NCBI RefSeq assembly: GCF_003977605.1
Contig: NZ_RYYU01000001.1
Span: 1,688,539 to 1,752,538, forward strand
Direction: 5' to 3'
Length of the DNA stretch: 64,000 nucleotides
Origin: Prevotella koreensis
Lineage (GTDB): Bacteria > Bacteroidota > Bacteroidia > Bacteroidales > Bacteroidaceae
Part shown: piece after piece, positions 9,822 through 17,661 of the stretch
Layout: every line of letters begins with the position of its first letter
Numbering within the stretch: position 1 is the stretch's first letter
Notes under the pieces: model-generated
What the model saw: only the letters and a program-made list of their open reading frames with translations
Database searches by the model: none
What the model was told of the DNA's origin: nothing
Program-made: the position numbers and the translations under genes

Positions 9822-11912
9822 CTATTTCTTCCGTCCTGAAAATTTCCTGCTCGTGTTCCTTTCGGGGAACACGAAAGTCGTGTTATAGTCCCCGTCAAAG
9901 GCGACTATGGCGTCGAAGCTCTTGCCCTGCTTGCTCTTGAAGCCTTTGAGCAGCTTCGTATGCCCGTCGGTGAGCAGGTCTTTGATCTCGTCATCGGAAA
10001 GGGTGCGGTTCGCTTTCAGGCGGAACACGGGCAGCCCGCACTCCGCGTTGTCGCAGCGTACCACCTTGCCGTAGAACTGCATGCTGCCCGTCCCGCACTT
10101 GGGACACTTGCAGCCGGAATCCCTGCGGGCGAACAGTTTGTCGCACGAGAGCAGTTCGGAGGTGATTTCGCGTGTGTACGCCTCTATCTCCCTGCGGAAG
10201 GTTTCGGCGGGCATTTCCCCGCGCTCGATGCGTGCCAGATTCTTCTCCCATTCGCCCGTCATGGTTACGTCGGCGATGCGCATCGTCTTCACGACCGAAT
10301 AGAGGGCAAGCCCTTTTTCAGTCGGCACAAGCGATTTCTTGCAGCGTTCCATGTAGCCGCGCTTGAAGAGCGTTTCGATAATCGCCGCACGGGTGGCGGG
10401 CGTGCCGATGCCGCAGTCCTTCAACGCCTGACGGAGTGCATCGTCCTCTATGTCCTTGCCCGCCGTTTCCATTGCCGACAACAGTGTCGCTTCTGTATGC
10501 AGCGGCTTGGGTTTGGTCTTTCCCTCCGTGATGGAGCAGCCTTTCAGCGTCAGCGTGTCGCCTTCCCGCCAATCGGGGATGGAGGTTTCTTCCTTGTCCT
10601 CCACGCTATAGACGGCACGCCATCCGGCTTGCCTGATGACGCTGCCTTTCACCGTGAACTCCACTCCGGCACACTCCGCCGTGACGGTGGCGGTGTCCTT
10701 GACGCATTTTTCGGAGAAAGCCTCGATCATGCGTCCGGCAACCATCTGATAGACGGTGCTGTCCTCTTTGGAGAGGAATAGTGGCTTCTCGCCCGTGACG
10801 AGCAGGGCGTGGTGGTCCGTCACCTTGCCGCCGTCCACGCTTCTGCGTGTCGGGACGCATTTCGGCTGCACCTTGCCTTTCCATTCGGGCAAAGCCCCGA
10901 TGAAGGCGAGCAGCTTGGGGATTTCGGCGAACACGTCTTCGGGTATGTAGCGGCTTCCGGTTCGCGGATAGGTGATGAGCTTCTTCTCGTAAAGCTTCTG
11001 CGCGATTTCAAGCGTCTGTTCCGCCGTGAAGCCGTGCTTGGCGTTGGCTTCCTTCTGGAGCGTCGTCAGGTCGTACAGCAGCGGTGTTTCCTCCGTCTTC
11101 TCCTTGCGTTCGGCTTTCGTGACGGTGGCTGTGCCTGCCGACTTCACCTTATTATATAGTTCCGTCGCAGGCTCTTTCTCTTTCCACTTTTCGGAAGAGG
11201 AAAACTTCACCGTTCCTTCATCGCAGCCGTCCGTTGCGATATGGAGCTGCCAGAAGGCTTCGGGCGTGAAGCGGCGGTTCTCCCAATAGCGTGCGCACAC
11301 CATCGCCAACGTGGGTGTCTGCACCCGCCCGATGGAGTACGTGCCGTGTCCGGCGGCGATGGAGAGTGCCTGCGTGCCGTTGATGCCCACGAGCCAGTCT
11401 GATTCGCTCCGCGCTTTGGCGGCAAGATAGAGGTTGTCGTATTTGCCGCCCGCTTCGAGGTTGCGCAGTCCCTCGCGGATAGCCTTGTCGGTAAGCGAGC
11501 TTATCCAGAGGCGGACGAACGGGGTGGTGCATCCGGTATAATGGTAGAGGTAGCGGAAGATAAGCTCACCCTCGCGCCCTGCATCGGTCGCCACGATGAT
11601 CTGTTCGCTTTCCTTGAATAGCCGGGCAACGGTCTTGATCTGCGCCACCACGCCGCTGTCGGGCTTGTAGCCCTTCTCCGTCTTTACCTGACGGGGGACG
11701 AGCGTGAAGGTGTCGGGAATGACGGGCAGATTGTCACGGACGAAACCGCGTATGCCGTAGCCGTCGGGCATGGCAAGCTGCACAAGGTGTCCGAACGCCC
11801 AAGTCACGGCGTAGCCGCCTCCCTCGAAATATCCTTCCTCTCTCTTTGTCGCGCCCACGATACGGGCGATCTCACGTGCCACAGACGGCTTTTCTGCAAT
11901 GATTGTCTTCAT
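9822..11912 (-). CDS. exc: Exc, type IA DNA topoisomerase III of the element
   Basis: The 696 residues form a complete type IA topoisomerase. The TOPRIM motifs are IIAEKPSVA (4-12) and DAGREGE (110-116), SIGRVQTPTL follows at 193-202, and the catalytic tyrosine is Y315 in LITYPRTGSRY. A C-terminal zinc ribbon, CKCPKCG...CDNAECG, lies around residues 618-645. In CTnDOT the equivalent Exc is the last gene of the excision operon; it promotes excision in cells, although its topoisomerase activity was reported not to be essential for that. The gene lies 59 bases downstream of orf3. Nothing appears damaged. Confidence 0.95.
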   Translation of the reverse strand: MKTIIAEKPSVAREIARIVGATKREEGYFEGGGYAVTWAFGHLVQLAMPDGYGIRGFVRDNLPVIPDTFTLVPRQVKTEKGYKPDSGVVAQIKTVARLFKESEQIIVATDAGREGELIFRYLYHYTGCTTPFVRLWISSLTDKAIREGLRNLEAGGKYDNLYLAAKARSESDWLVGINGTQALSIAAGHGTYSIGRVQTPTLAMVCARYWENRRFTPEAFWQLHIATDGCDEGTVKFSSSEKWKEKEPATELYNKVKSAGTATVTKAERKEKTEETPLLYDLTTLQKEANAKHGFTAEQTLEIAQKLYEKKLITYPRTGSRYIPEDVFAEIPKLLAFIGALPEWKGKVQPKCVPTRRSVDGGKVTDHHALLVTGEKPLFLSKEDSTVYQMVAGRMIEAFSEKCVKDTATVTAECAGVEFTVKGSVIRQAGWRAVYSVEDKEETSIPDWREGDTLTLKGCSITEGKTKPKPLHTEATLLSAMETAGKDIEDDALRQALKDCGIGTPATRAAIIETLFKRGYMERCKKSLVPTEKGLALYSVVKTMRIADVTMTGEWEKNLARIERGEMPAETFRREIEAYTREITSELLSCDKLFARRDSGCKCPKCGTGSMQFYGKVVRCDNAECGLPVFRLKANRTLSDDEIKDLLTDGHTKLLKGFKSKQGKSFDAIVAFDGDYNTTFVFPERNTSRKFSGRKK

Positions 11913-11971
11913 ATTCTTCTGTCGTTTTGAATTTTACAAATGTTACTTCGGATTTAGTGGCGGACACGGGA

Positions 11972-13549
11972 TTACATCTTCATGCCCTTGTTGTTTCTTT
12001 TCTGCTGCTGTTGCTGTGCGGTGTCCTTCGGGGCGGTCTGTCCCTTCCGCAACGGCTCTTTCAGGTTCTTGGTAGCCTCGTTGGTCTTGCCCTCGCTGTT
12101 CACCGCCACCTGCGTGCGGCTCTCGTTGGAAGGGGCGACCTTCTGCGCGTTGTCGGGGTTGGTGTCGTAGCGGTACGGGCGTCCCTTCTCCGGGTTGAAC
12201 TTGATGTACATCGTGGCGTGGAAGCCCTGCTTGTCGGTCACGTTCTCTAATTTCACGGCTTTGCCAGCCACGTAGTCGGCTTTCTGCTGTTCGGTGAAGT
12301 CCACGCCGCTCCATTTGCTGATGGGGCGGATGCTGCCGTCGGCGTTCGTCCACGTGTTGCGGCGTTGCTCCTTGTTCGTGCCTCCGGCATTCTCCGTACC
12401 CTGCGCCTGTCCCTGTGCGGGGGTGTTCTTCGTTTCCTGCGTCCGGGCGGTACGGGGCGACCTGCCGGTTCCCGGCACGAACTCCACGCCGCGCTGCTCC
12501 ACGTTCACTTGCAGGGTGGTGACGAACTTCCTGCCGTCCTTGCGCTCGATGAGCTTGTCGCGCACGGGCAGCCCGGCACGCAGCATGTCCTGCTCCTGCT
12601 TGGTGATTTCCGTCTTGCCGATGCGTTCCGGTATGCGCACCTTGTTCGTCGGGACATCCGTGATTTCGTTCGTCTTGCGGTCAATACTGACGAACGAGGG
12701 GATGATCTCGCCCGTTTCCCTGTCCACGAGGTCCACGACCCTGCCGAGGTTGCCTGTTTCGCGCAGGTTCTTCCGGTCGTCGTCGGAGAACTTGTGTTCC
12801 TTGTACTCGTCGAGCTTCTGCTCCTTGCGGATGAAGTGCGGCACAAGGCTGACATTGCCCTCGCCGTCCTTCTTGAAGGAGAGGCGGGCGTCCAGCTCGA
12901 AAGCCTCTCCGCCGAAATTGGGCGACACCCTCACCAAGTCGGACTTGCCGTAGTTGAGCATTCTGTTAAGGTCGCCCGACTTTTCAAGGTCGTCGCGCTT
13001 CACGCCCCATTTCTCCTCCAACTCCTGCCAGTTGATCTTGCTCTCGTCGATGGGCTGGTAGCCCCGGTTGCCCTGCGTCTGCTGCGGGCTTTCCTGATTC
13101 TGTTCGTTTTTCTGTTCCATCTCTTCCTGTTTTTTAGGTTCGTCATCTTGTTTCTGTTCCGGTTGTTCCTGCTTTTCGGCGGACTGCTCCTCCTGTACTT
13201 TCTTTTCGTAGCCGGAGGTGTCCACCTTGTGGGGCGCAAGCAGTTCCTTGTTGCCGTCGGGGTCTTTCAGCAAGTCCTTGATAACCTCCAGCAGCTTGTC
13301 GGCTTGGTCCGCCGCGACACGGTAGAAACCGAAGCGGCTGGGTTCCTTGCACTGCCGGAAGAAGTTCTTGAAGAAGTTGTCCAGCACGTCGCCGTGCCGG
13401 TCGAATTGCAGGAAACTCTGCGCGTTCTCCGCTTTCGCGGGGATGCGCTTGGGGGAGCCGTCGGCGTTCAGCCCGGCTACCACGCTGATTTCGCCCGTCT
13501 TCTCGTCACGGACAACCAGCACGTCCTTTTCGTCTTTTTTCTTTGCCAT
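11972..13549 (-). CDS. Excision-operon Orf3 (DUF4099/DUF3945)
   Basis: The protein has 525 residues. An N-terminal DUF4099-like region (about 10-115, with FYRVAADQADKLLEVIKDLL) is followed by a glutamine/glutamate-rich low-complexity linker (about 120-165). Repeated DUF3945-like segments then follow (WKSGVDFTEQQ type, and KQGFHATMYIKFNPEKGRPY near residues 440-465). It has no signal peptide or membrane span. In CTnDOT orf3 lies between xis2d and exc and is not needed for excision; its function is unknown. Neighbours and spacing are as in CTnDOT. Confidence 0.88.
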   Translation of the reverse strand: MAKKKDEKDVLVVRDEKTGEISVVAGLNADGSPKRIPAKAENAQSFLQFDRHGDVLDNFFKNFFRQCKEPSRFGFYRVAADQADKLLEVIKDLLKDPDGNKELLAPHKVDTSGYEKKVQEEQSAEKQEQPEQKQDDEPKKQEEMEQKNEQNQESPQQTQGNRGYQPIDESKINWQELEEKWGVKRDDLEKSGDLNRMLNYGKSDLVRVSPNFGGEAFELDARLSFKKDGEGNVSLVPHFIRKEQKLDEYKEHKFSDDDRKNLRETGNLGRVVDLVDRETGEIIPSFVSIDRKTNEITDVPTNKVRIPERIGKTEITKQEQDMLRAGLPVRDKLIERKDGRKFVTTLQVNVEQRGVEFVPGTGRSPRTARTQETKNTPAQGQAQGTENAGGTNKEQRRNTWTNADGSIRPISKWSGVDFTEQQKADYVAGKAVKLENVTDKQGFHATMYIKFNPEKGRPYRYDTNPDNAQKVAPSNESRTQVAVNSEGKTNEATKNLKEPLRKGQTAPKDTAQQQQQKRNNKGMKM

Positions 13550-13568
13550 CTGAAAAATGTTTTAATGG

Positions 13569-13919
13569 TTATTTTTGAAAGAAATTATGGATACGGGCCT
13601 TGTAGAAGGCTATATCTTCCTTGCGGAAGTCCTTTACATGTTCGGAGAGGAACGTCAGCACGTCCGCCTCGCTGTAATAGGTCTTTTTGCCGAGCGTCTT
13701 GTAAGGCAGCGCGCCGATGCTGCGGTAGCGTTGCAGGGTGCGCTTGCTGATTTGGAGCAGCATGCACAGGTCTTGGTTGTCGAAAAGCCTGATCCCGTTC
13801 ATCGGGTTCGGGGCTTTGCCGGACGGCTGCATGGAGAGCAGCATCTCGTCCTGACGGTCGAGCCGTTCCATCACCTTCTGCATCCAGTTCTCGAAATTGT
13901 TGCGGGTAAGCAGTTCCAT
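13569..13919 (-). CDS. xis2d: Xis2d excisionase, MerR-like winged HTH
   Basis: A 116-residue basic protein with a helix-turn-helix of the excisionase type: LQISKRTLQRYRSIGALPYK, then KKTYYSEADVLTFL, which is the wing and following helix of HTH_17/MerR proteins. In CTnDOT, Xis2d binds near attR, shapes the excisive complex with IntDOT and Xis2c, and also activates tra genes. The start codon lies 3 bases behind the xis2c stop, so translation is probably coupled. The name rests on operon position and size. Confidence 0.88.
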   Translation of the reverse strand: MELLTRNNFENWMQKVMERLDRQDEMLLSMQPSGKAPNPMNGIRLFDNQDLCMLLQISKRTLQRYRSIGALPYKTLGKKTYYSEADVLTFLSEHVKDFRKEDIAFYKARIHNFFQK

Positions 13920-13922
13920 GTC

Positions 13923-14279
13923 CTACGTCCTCCTTCCTTTGGGTCTGCCGCCCGTGCGCAGCGTGTGGTTGCGTTTCAGCTGTTCCGGTGTCGCGGCTTC
14001 GCCCGTGACGGTGCTGTCTTCGAGCAGGCGGTCTATTTCAGACTGCCGGTAGCGGCACTTGCCGCGCAGCACGACATAGGCGATGCGCTGTTCGCTGCGC
14101 ATGCGCTGGAGGGTGCGGCAACTCACGTTCAGCAGGTGCGCCGCCTCGCGGGTGGTGAGCAGCCTGTCGGGGGATTCTTCCTTCCTACCGCCGGAAACGG
14201 CACGCACGTGTGCCGCTATCTCGGCTATCTGTTCCGTCAATGCGGTGAAGGCGGAACTTTCCATCGTTATCACTTTCAT
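13923..14279 (-). CDS. xis2c: Xis2c excisionase, HTH protein
   Basis: I place the start at 14279 (MKVITMESSAFTALTEQI), preceded by AAAGGA on the minus strand; the open frame reaches further upstream to 14513 but that part has no excisionase-like character. The 118-residue product has TREAAHLLNVSCRTLQRMRS as recognition helices and CRYRQSEIDRLL as the wing. This fits Xis2c of CTnDOT, the partner of Xis2d in excision. It is the first gene of the excision operon, which in CTnDOT is activated by RteC under tetracycline control. Confidence 0.87.
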   Translation of the reverse strand: MKVITMESSAFTALTEQIAEIAAHVRAVSGGRKEESPDRLLTTREAAHLLNVSCRTLQRMRSEQRIAYVVLRGKCRYRQSEIDRLLEDSTVTGEAATPEQLKRNHTLRTGGRPKGRRT

Positions 14280-14531
14280 ATTCAGTCCTTTCTTTTGGTT
14301 TATTTGCATGAACATAGGCTGCGCCTCGGCATACCGTTCAAGCGAGCTTGACGTGCTGCGCTCGGCTTGCGCTATGTTTCTGCGACAAAATTCGGCAATA
14401 AACCAAAGGGGCTTTAACAGCTCACTACGTGGCTCACGTAAGATTTTTACGGATAATGGCTCCGTAACCCGGACAGACGACGCAACAAGCTGCCTTTTAG
14501 TGGGAAACGGCACGTGTTCAAGGCGGCTTCG
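14280..14531. promoter_or_regulatory. Divergent control region between xis2c and an HTH gene
   Basis: About 250 bases without a supported gene lie between the divergent xis2c and HTH gene starts. In CTnDOT the RteC-dependent promoter of the excision operon lies upstream of xis2c. I see no clear TAnnTTTG on the minus strand here, in keeping with an activator-dependent promoter, and did not identify the RteC site. Confidence 0.4.
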
Positions 14532-14539
14532 TTACCTTT
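14532..14539 (+). promoter_or_regulatory. -7 element of the HTH gene pair
   Basis: TACCTTTG matches TAnnTTTG and lies 27 bases before the start codon at 14566. The -33 side is weak. Confidence 0.55.
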
Positions 14540-14565
14540 GCGGCAAACTCTGAAATGTTTTGCTT

Positions 14566-14859
14566 ATGGAAATAGTATCTATCGAGAAAAAGACCTTCGA
14601 GATGATGGTGGCGTCCTTCAACGCCCTCGCGGAGAAGGTAGCCGCCCTGAGGCGCAGGAGCGACGGCGGGCGGATGGAAAGGTGGCTCACGGGCGAGGAG
14701 GTCTGCGGGCAGTTGAGGATCAGCCCGCGCACGTTGCAGACCTTGCGTGACAGGCGGCTTATCGGCTACTCGCAGATTAACCGCAGGTTCTATTACAAGC
14801 CGGAGGAGGTCAAAAAGCTCATTCCGCTTGTCGGCACGCTCTATCCCTGCGGGAAATGA
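14566..14859 (+). CDS. Excisionase-type HTH protein
   Basis: The likely start is MEIVSIEKKTFEMMVASFNA at 14566, two codons into the longer frame. The 97 residues have a helical opening, a basic stretch (ALRRRSDGGRMERW), and the HTH LTGEEVCGQLRISPRTLQTL with wing RFYYKPEEVKKLIP, the same domain type as Xis2c and Xis2d. It is divergent from the excision operon and followed by a second HTH gene. CTnDOT-type elements carry similar small genes here that are not essential for excision, so a regulatory role is only a guess. Confidence 0.85.
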   Translation: MEIVSIEKKTFEMMVASFNALAEKVAALRRRSDGGRMERWLTGEEVCGQLRISPRTLQTLRDRRLIGYSQINRRFYYKPEEVKKLIPLVGTLYPCGK

Positions 14860-14895
14860 TTTGATTTTTATTATTCACAACCCACTGAATCCGAA

Positions 14896-15204
14896 ATGAT
14901 GATGAACGAGAACAATGAAGTGTTTACAATGGAGGACGAGCCGCTTGCCTCCGTCGTGCAGAACATGCGCAAAGGCTCGAAATGGCTCTCCGCCTTTCTG
15001 GAAAGTTACCGCCCGCCGTTGGACGGGGAACGTTACCTGACGGACAGGGAGGTGGCGGAACTGCTCCGTGTCAGCCGCCGCACCTTGCAGGAGTACCGCA
15101 ACAACAGGGTGCTGCCCTTTATCCTTTTGGGAGGGAAGGTGCTTTACCCCGAATCGGGGTTGCGTGAGCTGCTGGAGGCGAACTACCGCAAGCCGATGGA
15201 ATAA
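14896..15204 (+). CDS. Excisionase-type HTH protein
   Basis: A 102-residue (or slightly shorter) protein; three ATG codons in a row at 14896, 14899 and 14902 leave the exact start open. An acidic N-terminus precedes YLTDREVAELLRVSRRTLQE (about residues 46-66) and a wing PFILLGGKVLYPESGLRELL. It resembles the preceding gene and Xis2d and ends just before a strong bidirectional terminator. It is probably transcribed with the gene 36 bases upstream. Confidence 0.85.
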   Translation: MMMNENNEVFTMEDEPLASVVQNMRKGSKWLSAFLESYRPPLDGERYLTDREVAELLRVSRRTLQEYRNNRVLPFILLGGKVLYPESGLRELLEANYRKPME

Positions 15205-15219
15205 GGCGGCTGCATGAAA

Positions 15220-15266
15220 AAAAAGGAAACGGGCAACTCCTTCACGGGGCTGTCCGTTTCCTTTTT
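15220..15266. terminator. Bidirectional terminator
   Basis: AAAAAGGAAACGGGCA (15220-15235) pairs with TGTCCGTTTCCTTTTT (15251-15266): a 16-bp stem with one G-U pair, A-rich on one side and T-rich on the other. It separates the convergent HTH gene (plus) and RhuM-like gene (minus). Confidence 0.85.
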
Positions 15267-15295
15267 ATTCTTATTATTATATGTCTTCTGCGTTT

Positions 15296-15658
15296 TCAGC
15301 AATACCCGGCTTTTCCGTTCTGTATGAACATCACGTATGCCTGCCGCTTTTCCTTCGAGAGTGCTTTCTCTACCAGCCACGTGCGGAACACGTGTGCATG
15401 GTAGGTGTTCAGCCGGAAGGCAACGGGGATGATGATTTCAAGCGAGTAAACATCCGCGTGCAGCCCGTTTTCAAGCCGCATGTAGCGGCACACCTCGTAG
15501 TCGTTCAGCACGTCCGGCTTGCGGACGGCTCTGATGGCGGCGTTCACAGCCGGGACGCCCGTGTGGAACAGTCCGGCGATTTCTGTGGCGGTCATCCATA
15601 TCTCGTTACCGGTTACGCTGACCGTGTTGTCCTCTATGATGATGGTTCCTCGTGTCAT
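15296..15658 (-). CDS. RhuM N-terminal-like protein
   Basis: The 120 residues resemble the N-terminal domain of RhuM family proteins, with EIWMTATEIAGLFHT, a helix of the HTH type, YSLEIIIPVAFRLNTYHAHVFRTWL and a short basic end. The remainder of RhuM is absent, but a protein of this length is usual for CTnDOT-type elements. It lies 13 bases behind the integrase stop codon and probably shares its transcript. A DNA-binding role is likely; no function is established. Confidence 0.75.
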   Translation of the reverse strand: MTRGTIIIEDNTVSVTGNEIWMTATEIAGLFHTGVPAVNAAIRAVRKPDVLNDYEVCRYMRLENGLHADVYSLEIIIPVAFRLNTYHAHVFRTWLVEKALSKEKRQAYVMFIQNGKAGYC

Positions 15659-15671
15659 GGCTTCTCTGTTT

Positions 15672-16907
15672 TTAGATGGTGCAACATGAAAATTCCTCGA
15701 TGCCGTTCAACCTTGCGGCAAGGTTCTCCATGTCTTGGTTGAGCTTCTCTTTGGTGATTTTCGCGTATATCTGCGTCGTCTTTATGCTCTTGTGTCCCAG
15801 CATGGAACTCACCGTTTCGATGGGTACGCCGTTGGAGAGGAACACCGTCGTGGCTGCCGTGTGGCGGCTCTGATGCCACGTGATATGCTTGGTGATACCG
15901 CAACGCTTGGCGACGGAACGGATTCCGGCAAGGCACGTGTTGTAGTGGGGAACGGGGAAAATCCTGCCGTTCCCGCACAGACCCCGGTATTTGTCGATGA
16001 TGCGCTTTGCGATGTCGAGCAGGCGGATATTGGACACCACGCCCGTCTTCTGGCGGTTGATGTTTATCCACTCGTGTTCGTCGAAGTAGGTATGGATGTT
16101 CTCTTCCGTCAGGTTGCGCATGTCGGCGAACGACAAGCCCGTGAAGGCGCAGAACAGGTAGAGGTCGCGGTAAAGCTCCTGCTTGGCGTTTTTCAGCCTG
16201 CCCTCCATCAGCAGCCGGATTTCCTCTTTCGTCAGGAAACTGCGTGTCGTTTCCTCCTTCTTGATTTCATACTCCCGGAACGGGTCGCGTGTGAGCCACT
16301 CGTTGTTGATGGCGATGAACACCATCGTCCGCAAGGGGCAGACATACAGCCACACGGTATTGGTGCAGCAGTGCTTGTCCGTGCGTAGGAACATCTCGAA
16401 GTCGGAGATGAAAGCGGGCGTAAGCTCTTTCAGCGCGATGTCCTTCACGCGGTAGCGGATGGTGAGGAATTCTTGCAGGTGCTTGTAAACGGTCTTGTAC
16501 TTCAGGAGCGTGCCTTTGGCTTTCATGCCAGCCTCCACCTGTTTCTCGTAGTCCTCGTTGTGCTGGCGGAACACCTGCATCAGCGTGTGGTAGCGGTGTT
16601 CCAGTCCGAGAAAGGCGTTCTTGACCTTCTCCGCCGTGACGAAATTGTCACGCTCCATGATTTCCTGATAATGTCTGTTGATGCGCACACGCATCTTGTC
16701 GAGCATGCGGTTCGTTTCGAGTGCCGCCGTGCTTCTGCCCGTGACACGTCCCCCTTTGGTGTCCCACAGCTTGGGATCGACGGTCAGTTTGCAACTGAAC
16801 TGCGTCTGGCTGCCGTCCACCGTGATGCGTCCCATGACGGGTACTGTCCCGTCCTTTTTCACTACCTGACGTTTGAGGTAGTAGATTACTGAAAATGTAC
16901 TCTTCAT
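15672..16907 (-). CDS. int: Tyrosine integrase, IntDOT orthologue
   Basis: From MKSTFSVIYYLKRQVVKKDG (16907) the protein has 411 residues, the length of IntDOT; a longer frame to 17024 adds residues that do not belong. An arm-binding domain, a SAM-like core-binding domain (about 105-210) and a catalytic domain are visible. The catalytic residues fall at the IntDOT positions: S259 (TGLSFADMR, where most relatives have Arg), K287, H345 and R348 (WHQSRHT), H372 and nucleophile Y381 (TTQIYAKI). The Arg-to-Ser change is a hallmark of IntDOT, which tolerates mismatch in the crossover region. It integrates and excises the element with host factor and Xis2c/Xis2d. Confidence 0.96.
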   Translation of the reverse strand: MKSTFSVIYYLKRQVVKKDGTVPVMGRITVDGSQTQFSCKLTVDPKLWDTKGGRVTGRSTAALETNRMLDKMRVRINRHYQEIMERDNFVTAEKVKNAFLGLEHRYHTLMQVFRQHNEDYEKQVEAGMKAKGTLLKYKTVYKHLQEFLTIRYRVKDIALKELTPAFISDFEMFLRTDKHCCTNTVWLYVCPLRTMVFIAINNEWLTRDPFREYEIKKEETTRSFLTKEEIRLLMEGRLKNAKQELYRDLYLFCAFTGLSFADMRNLTEENIHTYFDEHEWININRQKTGVVSNIRLLDIAKRIIDKYRGLCGNGRIFPVPHYNTCLAGIRSVAKRCGITKHITWHQSRHTAATTVFLSNGVPIETVSSMLGHKSIKTTQIYAKITKEKLNQDMENLAARLNGIEEFSCCTI

Positions 16908-17227
16908 CGTCCTTAATTTTTTTAGGTTCAAAATTAGTCGGTGAAGAGTCCGTCGCCGGTACGCAAAACGGGGAGGAACGGCGCAATCTTTTTCCGTAAC
17001 CGGATTTGTTGCGTGGGTTGTCAATAACTCACTAATCCTTAACGCCTTGTTTCGTTATCCGTGTCCGTTTGTCGCCTTTTCGGGCATGGTTACGGACAAG
17101 TAACGTAGCGGCGTCCTGATTTGGCTTTAGGGGTGATTGCGATGGCTTCACGAATAATCGGAAGCACAACTGAAACCCTTGTAACTCAATTCTATCACTA
17201 TATCTTTCCGCATTTCACTTTTTTGTA

Positions 17228-17240
17228 GTAACTTTGTGCC
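17228..17240 (+). other. Probable att core at the integrase end of the element
   Basis: GTAACTTTGT matches 9 of the 10 positions of the CTnDOT core GTAnnTTTGC. It lies 320 bases behind the integrase start, where GC content drops. The same bases also read as a -7 element (TAACTTTG). The remainder of 16908-17404 holds no gene; the integrase arm sites should be there but I did not resolve them. Confidence 0.5.
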
Positions 17241-17404
17241 AGCAAATATCTAATACGTAATATTCTGCAAAGAATAAAAGATGTTCTATAATGAATATTT
17301 TGGCTTTGTTTTATTTCTAAAACCTTAATCCATCGGCTAAGAAAGGAGGAAATTTTGCCACGGTGTAGTTTCGTAAATGTCTAACATAATGAAATCATAT
17401 TATT

Positions 17405-17602
17405 ATGAAAAAAAATTTTATTATTTTATTCCTTATTATTGTCTGCGTTTTTTCCATGCAGGCTCAAAGTTTTGAGACTACAGTTGCGAATGTGTTGTCG
17501 CAAGACGAAACAATTCTTACTTTCGATAATGACGAGGGCACGAACATTTCGGGCATCTTTGCAAGCGGAAACGTAGGTTTCTTGTCTTCCAAGGGACATT
17601 GA
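17405..17602 (+). CDS. Short secreted protein or gene remnant
   Basis: The frame begins with a clear signal peptide, MKKNFIILFLIIVCVFSMQA, cleaved before QSFETT, followed by only about 45 residues and a stop. I recognise no family. The mature part (ANVLSQDETILTFDNDEGTN) looks like the beginning of a longer secreted protein, so it may be the stub of a gene cut by insertion or deletion beside the conjugative element. The next gene also encodes a secreted protein. Confidence 0.5.
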   Translation: MKKNFIILFLIIVCVFSMQAQSFETTVANVLSQDETILTFDNDEGTNISGIFASGNVGFLSSKGH

Positions 17603-17661
17603 GCCTGCTTGTGACTCATCTATATAATAAGGAATTATTTAAACATAATAATAAGGAGATA

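Larger units (their letters stand above)
1..17240. mobile_element. CTnDOT/CTnERL-family integrative conjugative element, integrase end
   Basis: The gene order matches the CTnDOT family: integrase, small DNA-binding factors, xis2c-xis2d-orf3-exc, a large methylase-helicase, then tetQ. The stretch is more GC-rich than the chromosome to its right. The integrase end lies near 17.23 kb, at a sequence resembling the CTnDOT core. The other end, with rteA, rteB, mob and tra genes, would lie left of the window. The exact junction is inferred, because only one end is visible. Confidence 0.88.
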
